Under the pieces are notes generated by a model. It saw nothing but the letters and a program-made list of their open reading frames with translations. It was not told the origin of the DNA and did no database searches. A stretch of DNA of 64,000 bases, taken from Kitasatospora paranensis (GTDB lineage Bacteria; Actinomycetota; Actinomycetes; Streptomycetales; Streptomycetaceae). This document shows positions 38,518-46,092 of this stretch, one piece after another. The stretch spans positions 3,038,001 through 3,102,000 of the forward strand of contig NZ_BAABKV010000001.1 in NCBI RefSeq assembly GCF_039544005.1. The letters run 5' to 3'. Position numbers and translations under genes: made by a program. Position 1 is the stretch's first letter; each line of letters opens with the position of its first letter.

Positions 38518-38556
38518 CCGGGACACGGCGGGCCGCCGGGCATCGCCCGGACACGG

Positions 38557-38592
38557 CAGTGGCCCGGACACCGTGCGGTGTCCGGGCCACTG
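38557..38592 (-). terminator. perfect 16-bp hairpin after tig
   Basis: CAGTGGCCCGGACACC / GGTGTCCGGGCCACTG with loop GTGC, 20 bases past the tig stop and before the clpP1 promoter region. Confidence 0.85.
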
Positions 38593-38612
38593 GCCGTTCA
38601 GGCGGGTGAGGC

Positions 38613-40013
38613 TCAGGCCTCGGTCGACTCGGCAGCCTCGTCGGCGACCTCGACGGTCTCGACCGCGGCGGAGGCCTCGGTCTCGTCCTCGTCGTCCTCG
38701 AAGGTGACGGTCTCACCGTTGCTGTCGGTCACCGTGGCGGCCTCGACGACCAGCGCCAGGGCCTTGCCGCGGGCGACCTCGCCGACGAGCAGCGGAACCT
38801 GGTTGCCCTGCACGATCTGCTGGGCGAACTGGTCGGGGGTGAGGCCCGAGCCCGCGGCGCGGCGGATGAGGTGCTCGGTGAGCTCCTCCTGGGACACGCC
38901 CAGCTCCTGCTTCGCCACGATCTCGTCCAGGACGAACTGGGTCTTGATGCCCTTCTTCGCCTGGTCCTCGGTCTCCTTCTCGTAGTCCTCGACGGACTTG
39001 TCCTGGGTGGCCAGGTAGGCCTCCAGAGTCAGGCCCATGGGCTCGAGCTGGTGGTGCTCCAGGTTGTGCTTGCGGGTGCCGACCTCGTCCTGGAGGAGCT
39101 TCTCCGGGTACTCCATCTCCACCCGGGTCAGCAGCTCGTCGAGGACCTTCTCCTGGGCCTGGGTGGCCTGGTCGAACTCCTTCATGCGCTCCAGGCGCTT
39201 GGTGGAGTCGGCCTTCAGCTCGTCCAGGGTGTCGAACTCGCTCGCCAGCTGGGCGAACTCGTCGTCCAGCTCGGGGAGCTCCTTCTCCTGGACGGCGGTC
39301 ACGGTGACGGTGACCTCCGACTGCTGGCCGGCCTGGGTGCCGCCCTTGAGCTCGGTGGTGAAGGTCTTGGACTCACCGGCGGACAGGCCGATCACGGCGT
39401 CGTCGATGCCGTCCAGCAGGCGGCCGGAGCCGATCTCGTAGCTCACGCCGGTGGCGGTGCCGTCCTCCGGCACCTCACCGTCGACCTTGGCCTCAAGGTC
39501 GACGACCACGACGTCGCCGGCGGCCGCGGCGCGCTCGACGTCCTTCACGGAGGAGAAGCGCTCGCGGAGCTGCTCCAGCGACTTGGCGACGTCCTCGTCC
39601 GACACCTCGATGGCGTCGACGGTGACGGAGATCTCCGAGAAGTCCGGCAGGCTGATCTCCGGGCGCACGTCGACCTCGGCGGTGAACTTCAGGTCACCGC
39701 CGTCGGCGAGCCGCTCGACACCCTCGATGTCGGTGATGTCGGGCTGCCCGAGGACCTCGATCTTGCCCTCGTCGACGGCCTGCGTGTAGAAGCGCGGCAG
39801 GGCGTCGTTCACCGCCTCCTCCAGCACGGCGGCACGGCCGAAGCGCTGGTCGATGACGCGGTTCGGGATCTTGCCCTTGCGGAAGCCCGGGACCGAGACC
39901 TGCTGGTTGATCTTCTTGTACGCCGCGTCGAGGCTGGGCTTGAGCTCCTCGAAGGGCACCTCGACGGTGAGTCGAACCCGGGTCGGGTTCAGAGTCTCGA
40001 CGGCGCTCTTCAC
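38613..40013 (-). CDS. tig: trigger factor, ribosome-bound chaperone
   Basis: A 466-residue chaperone that binds nascent chains at the ribosome exit. The N-terminal ribosome-binding domain has [21 protein letters not shown] (the GFRxGKxP loop), then an FKBP-type prolyl isomerase domain (about 160-245, [15 protein letters not shown]) and the helical substrate-binding domain. The C-terminus is acidic. GTG at 40013 is chosen because AGGAG lies eight bases upstream and [13 protein letters not shown] is the family start. Location upstream of clpP1-clpP2-clpX is conserved in many bacteria. Confidence 0.96.
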   Translation of the reverse strand: MKSAVETLNPTRVRLTVEVPFEELKPSLDAAYKKINQQVSVPGFRKGKIPNRVIDQRFGRAAVLEEAVNDALPRFYTQAVDEGKIEVLGQPDITDIEGVERLADGGDLKFTAEVDVRPEISLPDFSEISVTVDAIEVSDEDVAKSLEQLRERFSSVKDVERAAAAGDVVVVDLEAKVDGEVPEDGTATGVSYEIGSGRLLDGIDDAVIGLSAGESKTFTTELKGGTQAGQQSEVTVTVTAVQEKELPELDDEFAQLASEFDTLDELKADSTKRLERMKEFDQATQAQEKVLDELLTRVEMEYPEKLLQDEVGTRKHNLEHHQLEPMGLTLEAYLATQDKSVEDYEKETEDQAKKGIKTQFVLDEIVAKQELGVSQEELTEHLIRRAAGSGLTPDQFAQQIVQGNQVPLLVGEVARGKALALVVEAATVTDSNGETVTFEDDEDETEASAAVETVEVADEAAESTEA

Positions 40014-40269
40014 GGTTAGGTCTCCTAGTGGGCTTGCGGTCAGGTTGTCTCCGCCCGACGTGACCTGCCGGAAGGCGGGCCGATCGGGCGAGACGGGCGA
40101 TGGGCGATTGGAGCTGCATCTCCCGTAGGGGGTGGACGGTGAGCGTGACTCCTCGCCCTCGGGCGGTGCACCTGGGTGTTCACCGCAGGCACCACCTCCA
40201 GCGGCCCATCCTACCGGTACCACGAAAGCAACAGGGCCCCGCCCGTCTGACGAGACCCTGCCGAGACTG

Positions 40270-40343
40270 TCGGGGTGGCCGGATTCGAACCGACGGCCTT
40301 CCGCTCCCAAAGCGGACGCGCTACCAAACTGCGCCACACCCCG
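40270..40343 (-). tRNA. tRNA-Pro (anticodon UGG)
   Basis: Minus-strand cloverleaf of 74 bases: acceptor CGGGGTG / CACCCCG, T-loop GGTTCGAATCC, anticodon stem CCGC/GCGG around loop TTTGGGA giving anticodon TGG, discriminator A. CCA is not encoded. Confidence 0.95.
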
Positions 40344-40519
40344 TAGTGCCGAGAGGAAGAGTACACGCCGGTCCCTGCCCCCTCACCGAAATACGGACGG
40401 CCGCCGCGAGCGAAAGGAGTGTGCATTCGCATGACCCGACCAGGTAGGCTGACCCCCGTCCCCATGGCCCACCGGCCCTGCGGGGCAGCGTGCGGTCGGT
40501 TCGCCGTCAACACACGTAC

Positions 40520-40590
40520 GCGGGCGTAGCTCAATGGTAGAGCCCCAGTCTTCCAAACTGGCCACGCGAGTTCGATTCTCGTCGCCCGCT
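40520..40590 (+). tRNA. tRNA-Gly (anticodon UCC)
   Basis: Cloverleaf of 71 bases: acceptor GCGGGCG / CGCCCGC, D-arm GCTCAATGGTAGAGC, anticodon loop CTTCCAA giving TCC, T-arm GAGTTCGATTCTC. CCA is encoded at 40591-40593. Divergent from tRNA-Pro. Confidence 0.95.
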
Positions 40591-40597
40591 CCACACC

Positions 40598-40640
40598 GAA
40601 GGCCCCAGCTCAGCGACATGATCGCGGAGCTGGGGCCTTC
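40598..40640 (+). terminator. hairpin after tRNA-Gly
   Basis: 14-bp perfect inverted repeat GAAGGCCCCAGCTC / GAGCTGGGGCCTTC with an inner GCG/CGC pair, starting five bases after the encoded CCA; it is followed by GTCGTT. Confidence 0.75.
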
Positions 40641-40687
40641 GTCGTTCTCGGCGACGCGAACGTCCCGCCGGGCACGGTTCCCCGTCC

Positions 40688-41164
40688 TCAGCGCCCTTGG
40701 TAGACCCGCCGATGCCACCAGGGCAGGGGCTCGCCGAGCCAGTCGGTGTCGGGGAGCCATGGGTCGGGCAGCGTCCTGCTCCGGAAGCGGGAGTCGAGGG
40801 CATCGAGGAGTCGGCGGAACTCGACGCGTGCAGGCAGCGGCAGGATCATCAGGACGTCCTGCAGGGCATCCCTGACATGGGCGATGTCGTCGTACTGGCA
40901 GCCCGGGCAGGCCGGGCACTCGGACCGCGTCGGCCTCAGCTTCCGGCCGGGCAGGCGCAGGAAGGCCCGGTAGCGGTGCAGGTTGGCCTCGGCGCTGCCC
41001 GAACGAACGTGGTAGCCGGGATGGGTGACCTCGGCATGGCGGACAGCGGCGCTGGTCTCCCGCGAAAGGCGGTCGATCGGCGGTATCTCGCGCACCCACG
41101 TGGCGATGCGGTGCGGTTGGAGGTCGCGGGCGGCGCGGAGCGCGCCGGGTCGCCTACGCGGCAT
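40688..41164 (-). CDS. hypothetical protein with CPACPGC motif
   Basis: A 158-residue soluble protein beginning at ATG 41164 with an AAAGG site. It is Arg-rich at the N-terminus. A cysteine cluster SECPACPGCQYDDIAHVRDAL (C-x2-C-x2-C) in the middle may bind zinc or iron. The C-terminal half has RVEFRRLLDALDSRFRSRTLPDPW. I do not recognise a characterised family. It converges with the tRNA-Gly gene and lies in the less conserved stretch after the tRNAs. Confidence 0.6.
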   Translation of the reverse strand: MPRRRPGALRAARDLQPHRIATWVREIPPIDRLSRETSAAVRHAEVTHPGYHVRSGSAEANLHRYRAFLRLPGRKLRPTRSECPACPGCQYDDIAHVRDALQDVLMILPLPARVEFRRLLDALDSRFRSRTLPDPWLPDTDWLGEPLPWWHRRVYQGR

Positions 41165-41314
41165 GCGCCTTTCGGTTGATCGTCATGGCGCCATCCTGCC
41201 AGGACCGGGCCCCGGCGGCCATGGCCGCGCCGCCCCCGCCACAGATCCACCGTGGCCGACCCCACATGATCACTGCCGCTGGAGTCTGCACGAATCGACC
41301 GGGGGAGCCGGACC

Positions 41315-41806
41315 ATGAACATCCGTACGACAACGCTGACCATCGCCGTCGGTGCCGTGATCACGCTGGCGGCGGGCTGCACATCGGCAGCGACGACGGC
41401 CGGGGCGCCGCAGGCGATGTCGTCGGCCTCGGCCTGTCCGTCCGCCGAACCGGAACCGACCGACAGCGGGGCGAGCACCGACGGGATCACCTCGGAACCG
41501 TTGCCGGCCGAGGTCCGGTGCCTGCCGGGCATCGCCTACGGGTCGATGATCCGGACGACGGGGGCCGGCTCCGGCAGCCCGACCACCGGTGACGTCCTGA
41601 CCAAGGCCCGGTTGGGTCTCCAGCTGATGGTGAACATGAAGGAGGACGTCAGCGCCGAGGACGCCCTCCACCTTTGCGGGACCCTGACCGCGATGGGCTA
41701 CGGCCCGGGAGGCCGGAAGGGCGTCAGCACCCTCGCCGTGTCGGCCGGGCTCCGGACCACCTACATCTCGCTCCCTGACCGGCCCAGCTGCCGCAAGGTC
41801 CCGTAG
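41315..41806 (+). CDS. putative lipoprotein
   Basis: A 163-residue protein with a lipoprotein signal: MNIRTTTLTIAVGAVITLAAGC, lipobox LAAGC at Cys22. The mature part begins with a Ser/Thr/Ala/Glu-rich linker and carries four further cysteines (CPS, RCLPG, LCGT, CRKVP), suggesting two disulphides outside the membrane. No family is recognised. It is flanked by unrelated minus-strand genes and is a single-gene unit. Confidence 0.7.
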   Translation: MNIRTTTLTIAVGAVITLAAGCTSAATTAGAPQAMSSASACPSAEPEPTDSGASTDGITSEPLPAEVRCLPGIAYGSMIRTTGAGSGSPTTGDVLTKARLGLQLMVNMKEDVSAEDALHLCGTLTAMGYGPGGRKGVSTLAVSAGLRTTYISLPDRPSCRKVP

Positions 41807-41852
41807 CGGAAAGAAAAGGCAGCGGAAACAGGGGAGAGGCGCGGTGTGCGCC

Positions 41853-42275
41853 TCAGCGGTCGTAGCAGGCGAAGGAGCCGTCCGGCTGCCGGGCGACGGC
41901 GCCGTGGCCGCCGCACTTCAGGAGAGGGGCCAGGGTCCAGCCCCGGTAGCCGGCGCCGACGAGCAGCAAAACGCAGAGCGGGACGACGGCGATCCGCAGC
42001 AGGCGGCGCAGCCGGCGGGCGGCGAGGAGGACGAGCGTCGTCGCCGCCGCGCTCAGCGCGAGGAACACGAGCGCGAGGGGGCCGAGGTTGTCCCGGAGCC
42101 CGGGATAGTCCTCCGGCGACTGCGACTCGGCGGTGAGCGCGAGGCTGAACAGCAACAGGACGGCCGCGAGCGGCAGCAGGGCGACCGCGAGCGCGACGCC
42201 GGCCGTGCCGTTTCCGGCGCGTGGGGACTCGATCACGAGGTGCGCGGTCTCGGACACCGGTTCGGGCAAGGACAC
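41853..42275 (-). CDS. hypothetical membrane protein
   Basis: About 140 residues with three hydrophobic segments (GVALAVALLPLAAVLLLFSLAL, LGPLALVFLALSAAATTLVLLAA, RIAVVPLCVLLLVGAGY), a basic loop between the last two and a short C-terminal external piece with two cysteines (LKCGGHG, FACYDR). I prefer the GTG at 42275 because the GGTAGGG site is correctly spaced for it; GTG 42284 is the alternative. Function unknown. Confidence 0.55.
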   Translation of the reverse strand: MSLPEPVSETAHLVIESPRAGNGTAGVALAVALLPLAAVLLLFSLALTAESQSPEDYPGLRDNLGPLALVFLALSAAATTLVLLAARRLRRLLRIAVVPLCVLLLVGAGYRGWTLAPLLKCGGHGAVARQPDGSFACYDR

Positions 42276-42379
42276 GGGCCGCACCCTACCGGCGCGAGTG
42301 CCCGCTCACGGCGTCCGGCCCCGGACGTGGCGGTGGGGTCCGCCGGCCGGGGCCGGGGCGTGCCGGGTGCGACGGCAGG

Positions 42380-42637
42380 TCAGCCGAGGTAGTGCTTGGC
42401 CACGGCGGCGGCGATCGCGGAGACGTCGAGTCGGCCGGTGCCCGCGTTGGTGCCGTCGTTCGAGCCGACCGTGTTGTCGCCGCCCGCGTTGAAGATGTCG
42501 CTGCCGGCGACCTGGTTCTGGTCGCCGATGACGATCGTCCGGGTCTGGCCGGCGGCCTGGGCGGTCGCGATGCCGGGAAGGCAGGCGGCGCCGGCGAGGG
42601 CGAGCAGAACAGCGGTGCGCGTGAGGCCTCGGTACAT
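42380..42637 (-). CDS. small secreted Asn/Gly/Asp-rich protein
   Basis: An 85-residue protein with a clear signal peptide (YRGLTRTAVLLALAGAACLPGIATAQA, probable cleavage after AQA) and a mature peptide of about 57 residues. The mature part is dominated by G, N, D, Q, S and T (IVIGDQNQVAGSDIFNAGG, DNTVGSNDGTNAGTG) and ends in a short amphipathic helix (LDVSAIAAAVAKHYLG). It has no cysteine in the mature part. A good GGAAGGGATC site precedes ATG 42637. I recognise no family. Confidence 0.6.
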   Translation of the reverse strand: MYRGLTRTAVLLALAGAACLPGIATAQAAGQTRTIVIGDQNQVAGSDIFNAGGDNTVGSNDGTNAGTGRLDVSAIAAAVAKHYLG

Positions 42638-42969
42638 GTGGATCCCTTCCGCGACGGGGTTGTCGTGTCTGCGACGCTAGGTCGCCACCACCCCGCCGCA
42701 CCGGCGTTGGGCCGGTCGGGGGCGTGTCGAACGAGTGAGCGCAGCTCGAACGCGGGTGGCCCGCCCGCCCCGCCCGGAGACAGCCGGCGCCGGAGGGCGG
42801 GATCGGCTGCCGGCCGGTCAGGCCCCGCCCTGCCGGGACGCGATCACGGACCGTCCGACAGCCGGCTGCGGAGACCAGGGCCGCGGGGAAGGGCGCAGGA
42901 GCAGGGTCCGGGCACGGCCGAGGCCCGGACCGCAGGGAGCGGTCCGGGCCTTCGGGCTGTGGCGGTGCG
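42638..42969. other. gap between the small secreted protein gene and the M23 gene
   Basis: 332 bases. It holds the M23 terminator at 42921-42951 and presumably the promoter of the small secreted protein gene; nothing else is evident. Confidence 0.4.
42921..42951 (-). terminator. hairpin after the LysM/M23 gene
   Basis: 12-bp inverted repeat AGGCCCGGACCG / CGGTCCGGGCCT with a 7-base loop, 19 bases past the stop at 42970. Confidence 0.75.
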
Positions 42970-43890
42970 TCAGACGCGGACACCGTGGGCGGCGAGGTAG
43001 GCCACCGGGTCGATGTCGGAGCCGTACGCCGGGCCGGTGCGGACCTCGAAGTGCAGGTGCGGGCCGGTCACGTTGCCGGTGGCACCGGAGAGGCCGATGA
43101 CCTGGCCGGCGGAGACGGTCTGGCCGACCGAGACCTTCAGGGCCGAGAAGTGGGCGTACTGCGAGTACTTGCCGTCGGCGTGCTTGATGACGACGTTGTT
43201 GCCGTAGGCGCCACCCCAGCCGGCCTCGACGACGGTGCCGCCGGCGATGGCGTGCACGGCAGTGCCGGTGGAGACGACGAAGTCGACGCCGGTGTGGTAG
43301 CCGCTGGACCAGTTGGAGCCGGCCTTGTGGTACGGGGTGCCGAGCGGCGCGGAGACCGGGGCGACGTAGCCGGAGGCGGCGACGGCGGGCTTGGCGGCCT
43401 CGGCCGGCTTCGCGGCCGGGGTGGTGGCGGCGGCCTTCGGGGTGGAGGTCTGCGGCGCGGCGGCCTTCGGCGCGGCCGGCTTCGGCGCGGCGGGCTTCTG
43501 GGCCGGGGCCGGGGCGGCGGCCGGGGCCTGCGCGGCGGCGGCCTGGCCCGCGAGGGAGAGCTGCTGGCCGGGGAAGATCAGGTTCGGGTTGCCGCCGATG
43601 ACCTGGCGGTTGTCCTGGTAGAGCTTGTGCCAACCGCCGTCCACGTGCTGGGCGTTGGCGATCTTCGACAGGGTGTCGCCGCCGACGACCTTGTAAGTCG
43701 AGTCGGCGGACTTGGCGGGGGCCTGCGCGGCGGCCGGGGCCGCGGCGGCCGGAGCGGCAGCGGCGGGGGCGGCGGCCTTGGCGGCGGGAGCGGAGTGGGC
43801 GCTGGCGGCGGTGGCCGGGATGGCGATGGCAGCAGCAGCAACACCGGTGGCGACAGCGAGACGGGTCAGACGGGTGCCCAGAACGGACAT
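42970..43890 (-). CDS. secreted LysM-M23 peptidoglycan endopeptidase
   Basis: A 306-residue wall hydrolase. A signal peptide (residues 1-31) and an Ala/Pro linker precede a LysM domain (64-113, TYKVVGGDTLSKIANAQHV). A second low-complexity Ala/Pro/Lys linker precedes the M23 zinc endopeptidase domain. The zinc and catalytic residues are H199 and D203 (HTGVDF) and H278/H280 (GPHLHFE). It would cut peptide cross-bridges in the cell wall, for example at germination or septum remodelling. GGAGAGGATC precedes ATG 43890. The c-di-AMP riboswitch directly upstream puts it in the class of wall-lytic genes shut down by c-di-AMP. Confidence 0.93.
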   Translation of the reverse strand: MSVLGTRLTRLAVATGVAAAAIAIPATAASAHSAPAAKAAAPAAAAPAAAAPAAAQAPAKSADSTYKVVGGDTLSKIANAQHVDGGWHKLYQDNRQVIGGNPNLIFPGQQLSLAGQAAAAQAPAAAPAPAQKPAAPKPAAPKAAAPQTSTPKAAATTPAAKPAEAAKPAVAASGYVAPVSAPLGTPYHKAGSNWSSGYHTGVDFVVSTGTAVHAIAGGTVVEAGWGGAYGNNVVIKHADGKYSQYAHFSALKVSVGQTVSAGQVIGLSGATGNVTGPHLHFEVRTGPAYGSDIDPVAYLAAHGVRV

Positions 43891-43904
43891 GGGGGTGATC
43901 CTCT

Positions 43905-44055
43905 CCTACGCCTACGAGGTGAGCTGTCGGGTTCGGGCGGGAAGATCGCCCGGTCGCGAAAAGACGCGACTTCACCCCAAGCCGTCCCGGAACTACCGGG
44001 CGCGGCACTTACCTTGGGTCCCCCGCTCCTGCCGTGCACAGATTGTGCGTGGCCC
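43905..44055 (-). promoter_or_regulatory. cyclic di-AMP riboswitch (ydaO-yuaA)
   Basis: The minus-strand leader contains the hallmark segments of the ydaO class in order: GACCCAAGGTAAGTGCCG, a CCCGGTAGTTCCGGGA hairpin, GGCTTGGGGTGAAG, a TCGCG/CGCGA stem, and CCGACAGCTCACCTCGTAGG close to the ribosome-binding site. In actinomycetes this riboswitch sits before resuscitation-promoting-factor and NlpC/M23 wall hydrolase genes, and c-di-AMP binding turns expression off. Boundaries are approximate. Confidence 0.88.
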
Positions 44056-44532
44056 CGGACGGCGGCAGGACTCGGCGTTCCGCCCGGTGGCCCGCCCGGT
44101 CGATTGGCCGGGCAGGCTCCGAGGAAAACCGATCGAGCACGTTCGAAGCAAGCCCCGGCCCTTGGAGGGCCCTCGGCGATCACCCCCGGCGTGACTCTCC
44201 GCCCGCTCCCGGTGGACGGAGAGCGTCCGCCGCAATGACCGCATGTGTCCGGATCATGGCGTTTCGCCGATTTCGTACACCCGGCGTGCGCGGTCGGTCG
44301 CGGGCGGGCACGGATCATGCACACGCCGGTGACACTGGTCACCCCGGGTTCCGCGGAGGGGTTTTCGGGGAACCGCGGACCGCCCCGCGGCGTCGGCCCC
44401 GGATGACCGGCGGAGCGGCCGCGCGCCCGGTGCCCGGCCCGTCCGAGCCGGCCGATAGCCTCACTGCCGTCCGACTGTTCGACCGTTTTCGAGCCGGCCC
44501 CCGGGGTCGGACGTGGAGTGAGGAGCACCGGG
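44056..44532. other. divergent promoter region between M23 and DUF6348-like genes
   Basis: About 477 bases that must contain the promoter of the riboswitch-controlled M23 gene and that of the plus-strand gene at 44533. The one recognisable element is a Crp-type palindrome at 44329-44342. No open frame with coding character was seen. Confidence 0.4.
44329..44342. promoter_or_regulatory. candidate Crp (cAMP receptor protein) site
   Basis: GTGACACTGGTCAC fits the Crp pattern GTGA-N6-TCAC exactly. It lies about 280 bases upstream of the riboswitch; in streptomycetes a riboswitch-controlled wall hydrolase (rpfA) is also under Crp. Distance makes the assignment tentative. Confidence 0.35.
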
Positions 44533-45354
44533 GTGCGCCCGCAGGACAGGCTGGACGTGATCCAGCGCAGTGTGGTCCGTGAGATGGCGCGCTACGGCCT
44601 GCGCTTCACCGTCGAGGGCAGCGTGGTCCGCGGACCGGGGCGGACCGCGGTCGCGGTGCGCGAACACCCCGGCGAGGGCGGCCAGGGCGGCGCCGGGCAC
44701 GTCGACCTCGGCTACGTCCTCGAACTGGGCCGGGCGGACGGCCCCGTGGTCTGGGACTGCACGGCGGGGCTCGGCCGCACCGAGGAGGAGCAGCTGGACA
44801 GCGCCGTACGGATGTGGGCGACCACGACGGCGGCGGCCGTGGTGGAGTTCCAGGAGGGGCGCGGGGAGCACGGCGACCACTACGGGACGGAACTGCTGCC
44901 CGGCTGGCAGGCCGTACAGGGCCCGGCGGCGGTGTTCGGCTTCGGCAGCGAGCGGCTGGCCGACTGGCTGGCGGACCACCAGGTGCTGCCCCAGCTGGCG
45001 GCGGCGCTGGCCCCGGAGCTGGCCGGGCCGCTGCCGGCCGGGGTGACCGGGGTGAAGCTCTTCTTCGGCGGGCGGCTGGGCGAGGACGTGGCGGAGGTCC
45101 GGATCGGCGGCGAGGTCGCGGAACGTGCTTCGGCCGCCCTGCGCGCGCTCGCCTGGCCGCGCGGCGAGCGGCTGTGCTGGGCCCGGCTGTTCGTCCTGCT
45201 GGTGCCCGAGGGCATGCCGGGACCTGCGCAGGCCGACCCCCGCGCGACTGCGGCGCCCTCCGCCGGACCTGCCGGGCGGTGGTCGGCGGAGCCGGGACGC
45301 GGCGGGCTGCTCGGCCGCTGGCGCCGGGCGCGCGCGGAGCGCCGCCCGTCCTGA
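44533..45354 (+). CDS. DUF6348-like hypothetical protein
   Basis: A 273-residue cytoplasmic protein starting at GTG 44533, preceded by GAGGAG. The N-terminus RPQDRLDVIQRSVVREMARYGLRF is followed by a mixed alpha/beta domain (HVDLGYVLELGRADGPVVWDCTAGLG, GVTGVKLFFGGRLGEDVAEVRIGG). The last 45 residues are low-complexity. It resembles streptomycete proteins annotated as DUF6348, of unknown function, but I base that on general appearance only. No operon partner on the same strand. Confidence 0.55.
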   Translation: MRPQDRLDVIQRSVVREMARYGLRFTVEGSVVRGPGRTAVAVREHPGEGGQGGAGHVDLGYVLELGRADGPVVWDCTAGLGRTEEEQLDSAVRMWATTTAAAVVEFQEGRGEHGDHYGTELLPGWQAVQGPAAVFGFGSERLADWLADHQVLPQLAAALAPELAGPLPAGVTGVKLFFGGRLGEDVAEVRIGGEVAERASAALRALAWPRGERLCWARLFVLLVPEGMPGPAQADPRATAAPSAGPAGRWSAEPGRGGLLGRWRRARAERRPS

Positions 45355-45449
45355 CCCGGCGCGCCGGACACGTCCGACCCGGCCCGGGCCTGGTGGCGGC
45401 CCGGACGGCCGGTGGCACGTCCGACCGCCGGTCGGTCAGCGGCCGGCGG

Positions 45450-45644
45450 TCAGCTGGCGACCGACGAGATGGTCTTCGCCAGCTGGTTGAGGAAGTCCTG
45501 GATCGGCTTGGCCGCCGTGGACTGGCTGACCATGAAGCCGAAGAGCGCCGCGATGATCGCATGGCTCATCTTCAGCTGCTTGTTGCGGATGAAGATGACG
45601 ACGATGACGCCGAACAGGAACAGCGCGGAGACGGAGAAGGCCAC
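45450..45644 (-). CDS. small two-helix membrane protein
   Basis: A 64-residue protein starting at GTG 45644 after a GAGGAAG site. It contains an N-terminal membrane helix (VSALFLFGVIVVIFI), a short basic turn (RNKQLK) and a second hydrophobic helix (AIIAALFGFMVSQ), then an amphipathic end (PIQDFLNQLAKTISSV). Codon use and the good ribosome-binding site support a real gene. Function unknown; it stands alone, converging with the plus-strand gene that ends at 45354. Confidence 0.65.
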   Translation of the reverse strand: MAFSVSALFLFGVIVVIFIRNKQLKMSHAIIAALFGFMVSQSTAAKPIQDFLNQLAKTISSVAS

Positions 45645-46092
45645 CCGGATTCACTTCCTCAAGCTCTGGCGGGAGTTCGCGGCGGAACCCCGTGTCGAAG
45701 CCGGCCTGCGGCCTGCGCCGACCGTCCCTGAAAACTCACCGGTCGGTCCCGCCGTCATGGTGATGCCCCGCCGCGCCGTACCGCATGCCGCCTGCCGCAC
45801 GCGCTGCCCCCCATCCCCCGGCCATGACCGATCCACCCGGACTCAGTGTGGTCGTTCGTGCCGACTGCGTAAAGGACTTGCCGGGAGCATGGCGCGAAGA
45901 TCCTGCCATCTGAGACGAATTCCCGCCGACCGAGACGATAGCCGAGGCCGCCTGACGGTGCGTCGGCGGGGCCCGGCCCACGGTCTTCGGAGCGGCCCTG
46001 CGGCGCCCGGCGGGCCGGTGATCGACTCGTGTGGGACGCCCGAGGATTGGCCGAAGATCAGTGCACGGGACTTGACAGCGGGGTCCGCGCCG
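45645..46092. other. 448-base gap with no recognised element
   Basis: Lies between the small membrane protein gene and the 3' end of the phosphatase gene, both on the minus strand. I see no convincing open frame, tRNA, strong hairpin or operator. It should contain the promoter of the small gene. Confidence 0.3.

Noticed and set aside
40520..42640. tRNA-Gly as the attachment site of an integrated element
   Set aside because: No integrase gene and no second copy of the tRNA 3' end could be found in the window; kept only as a weak idea.
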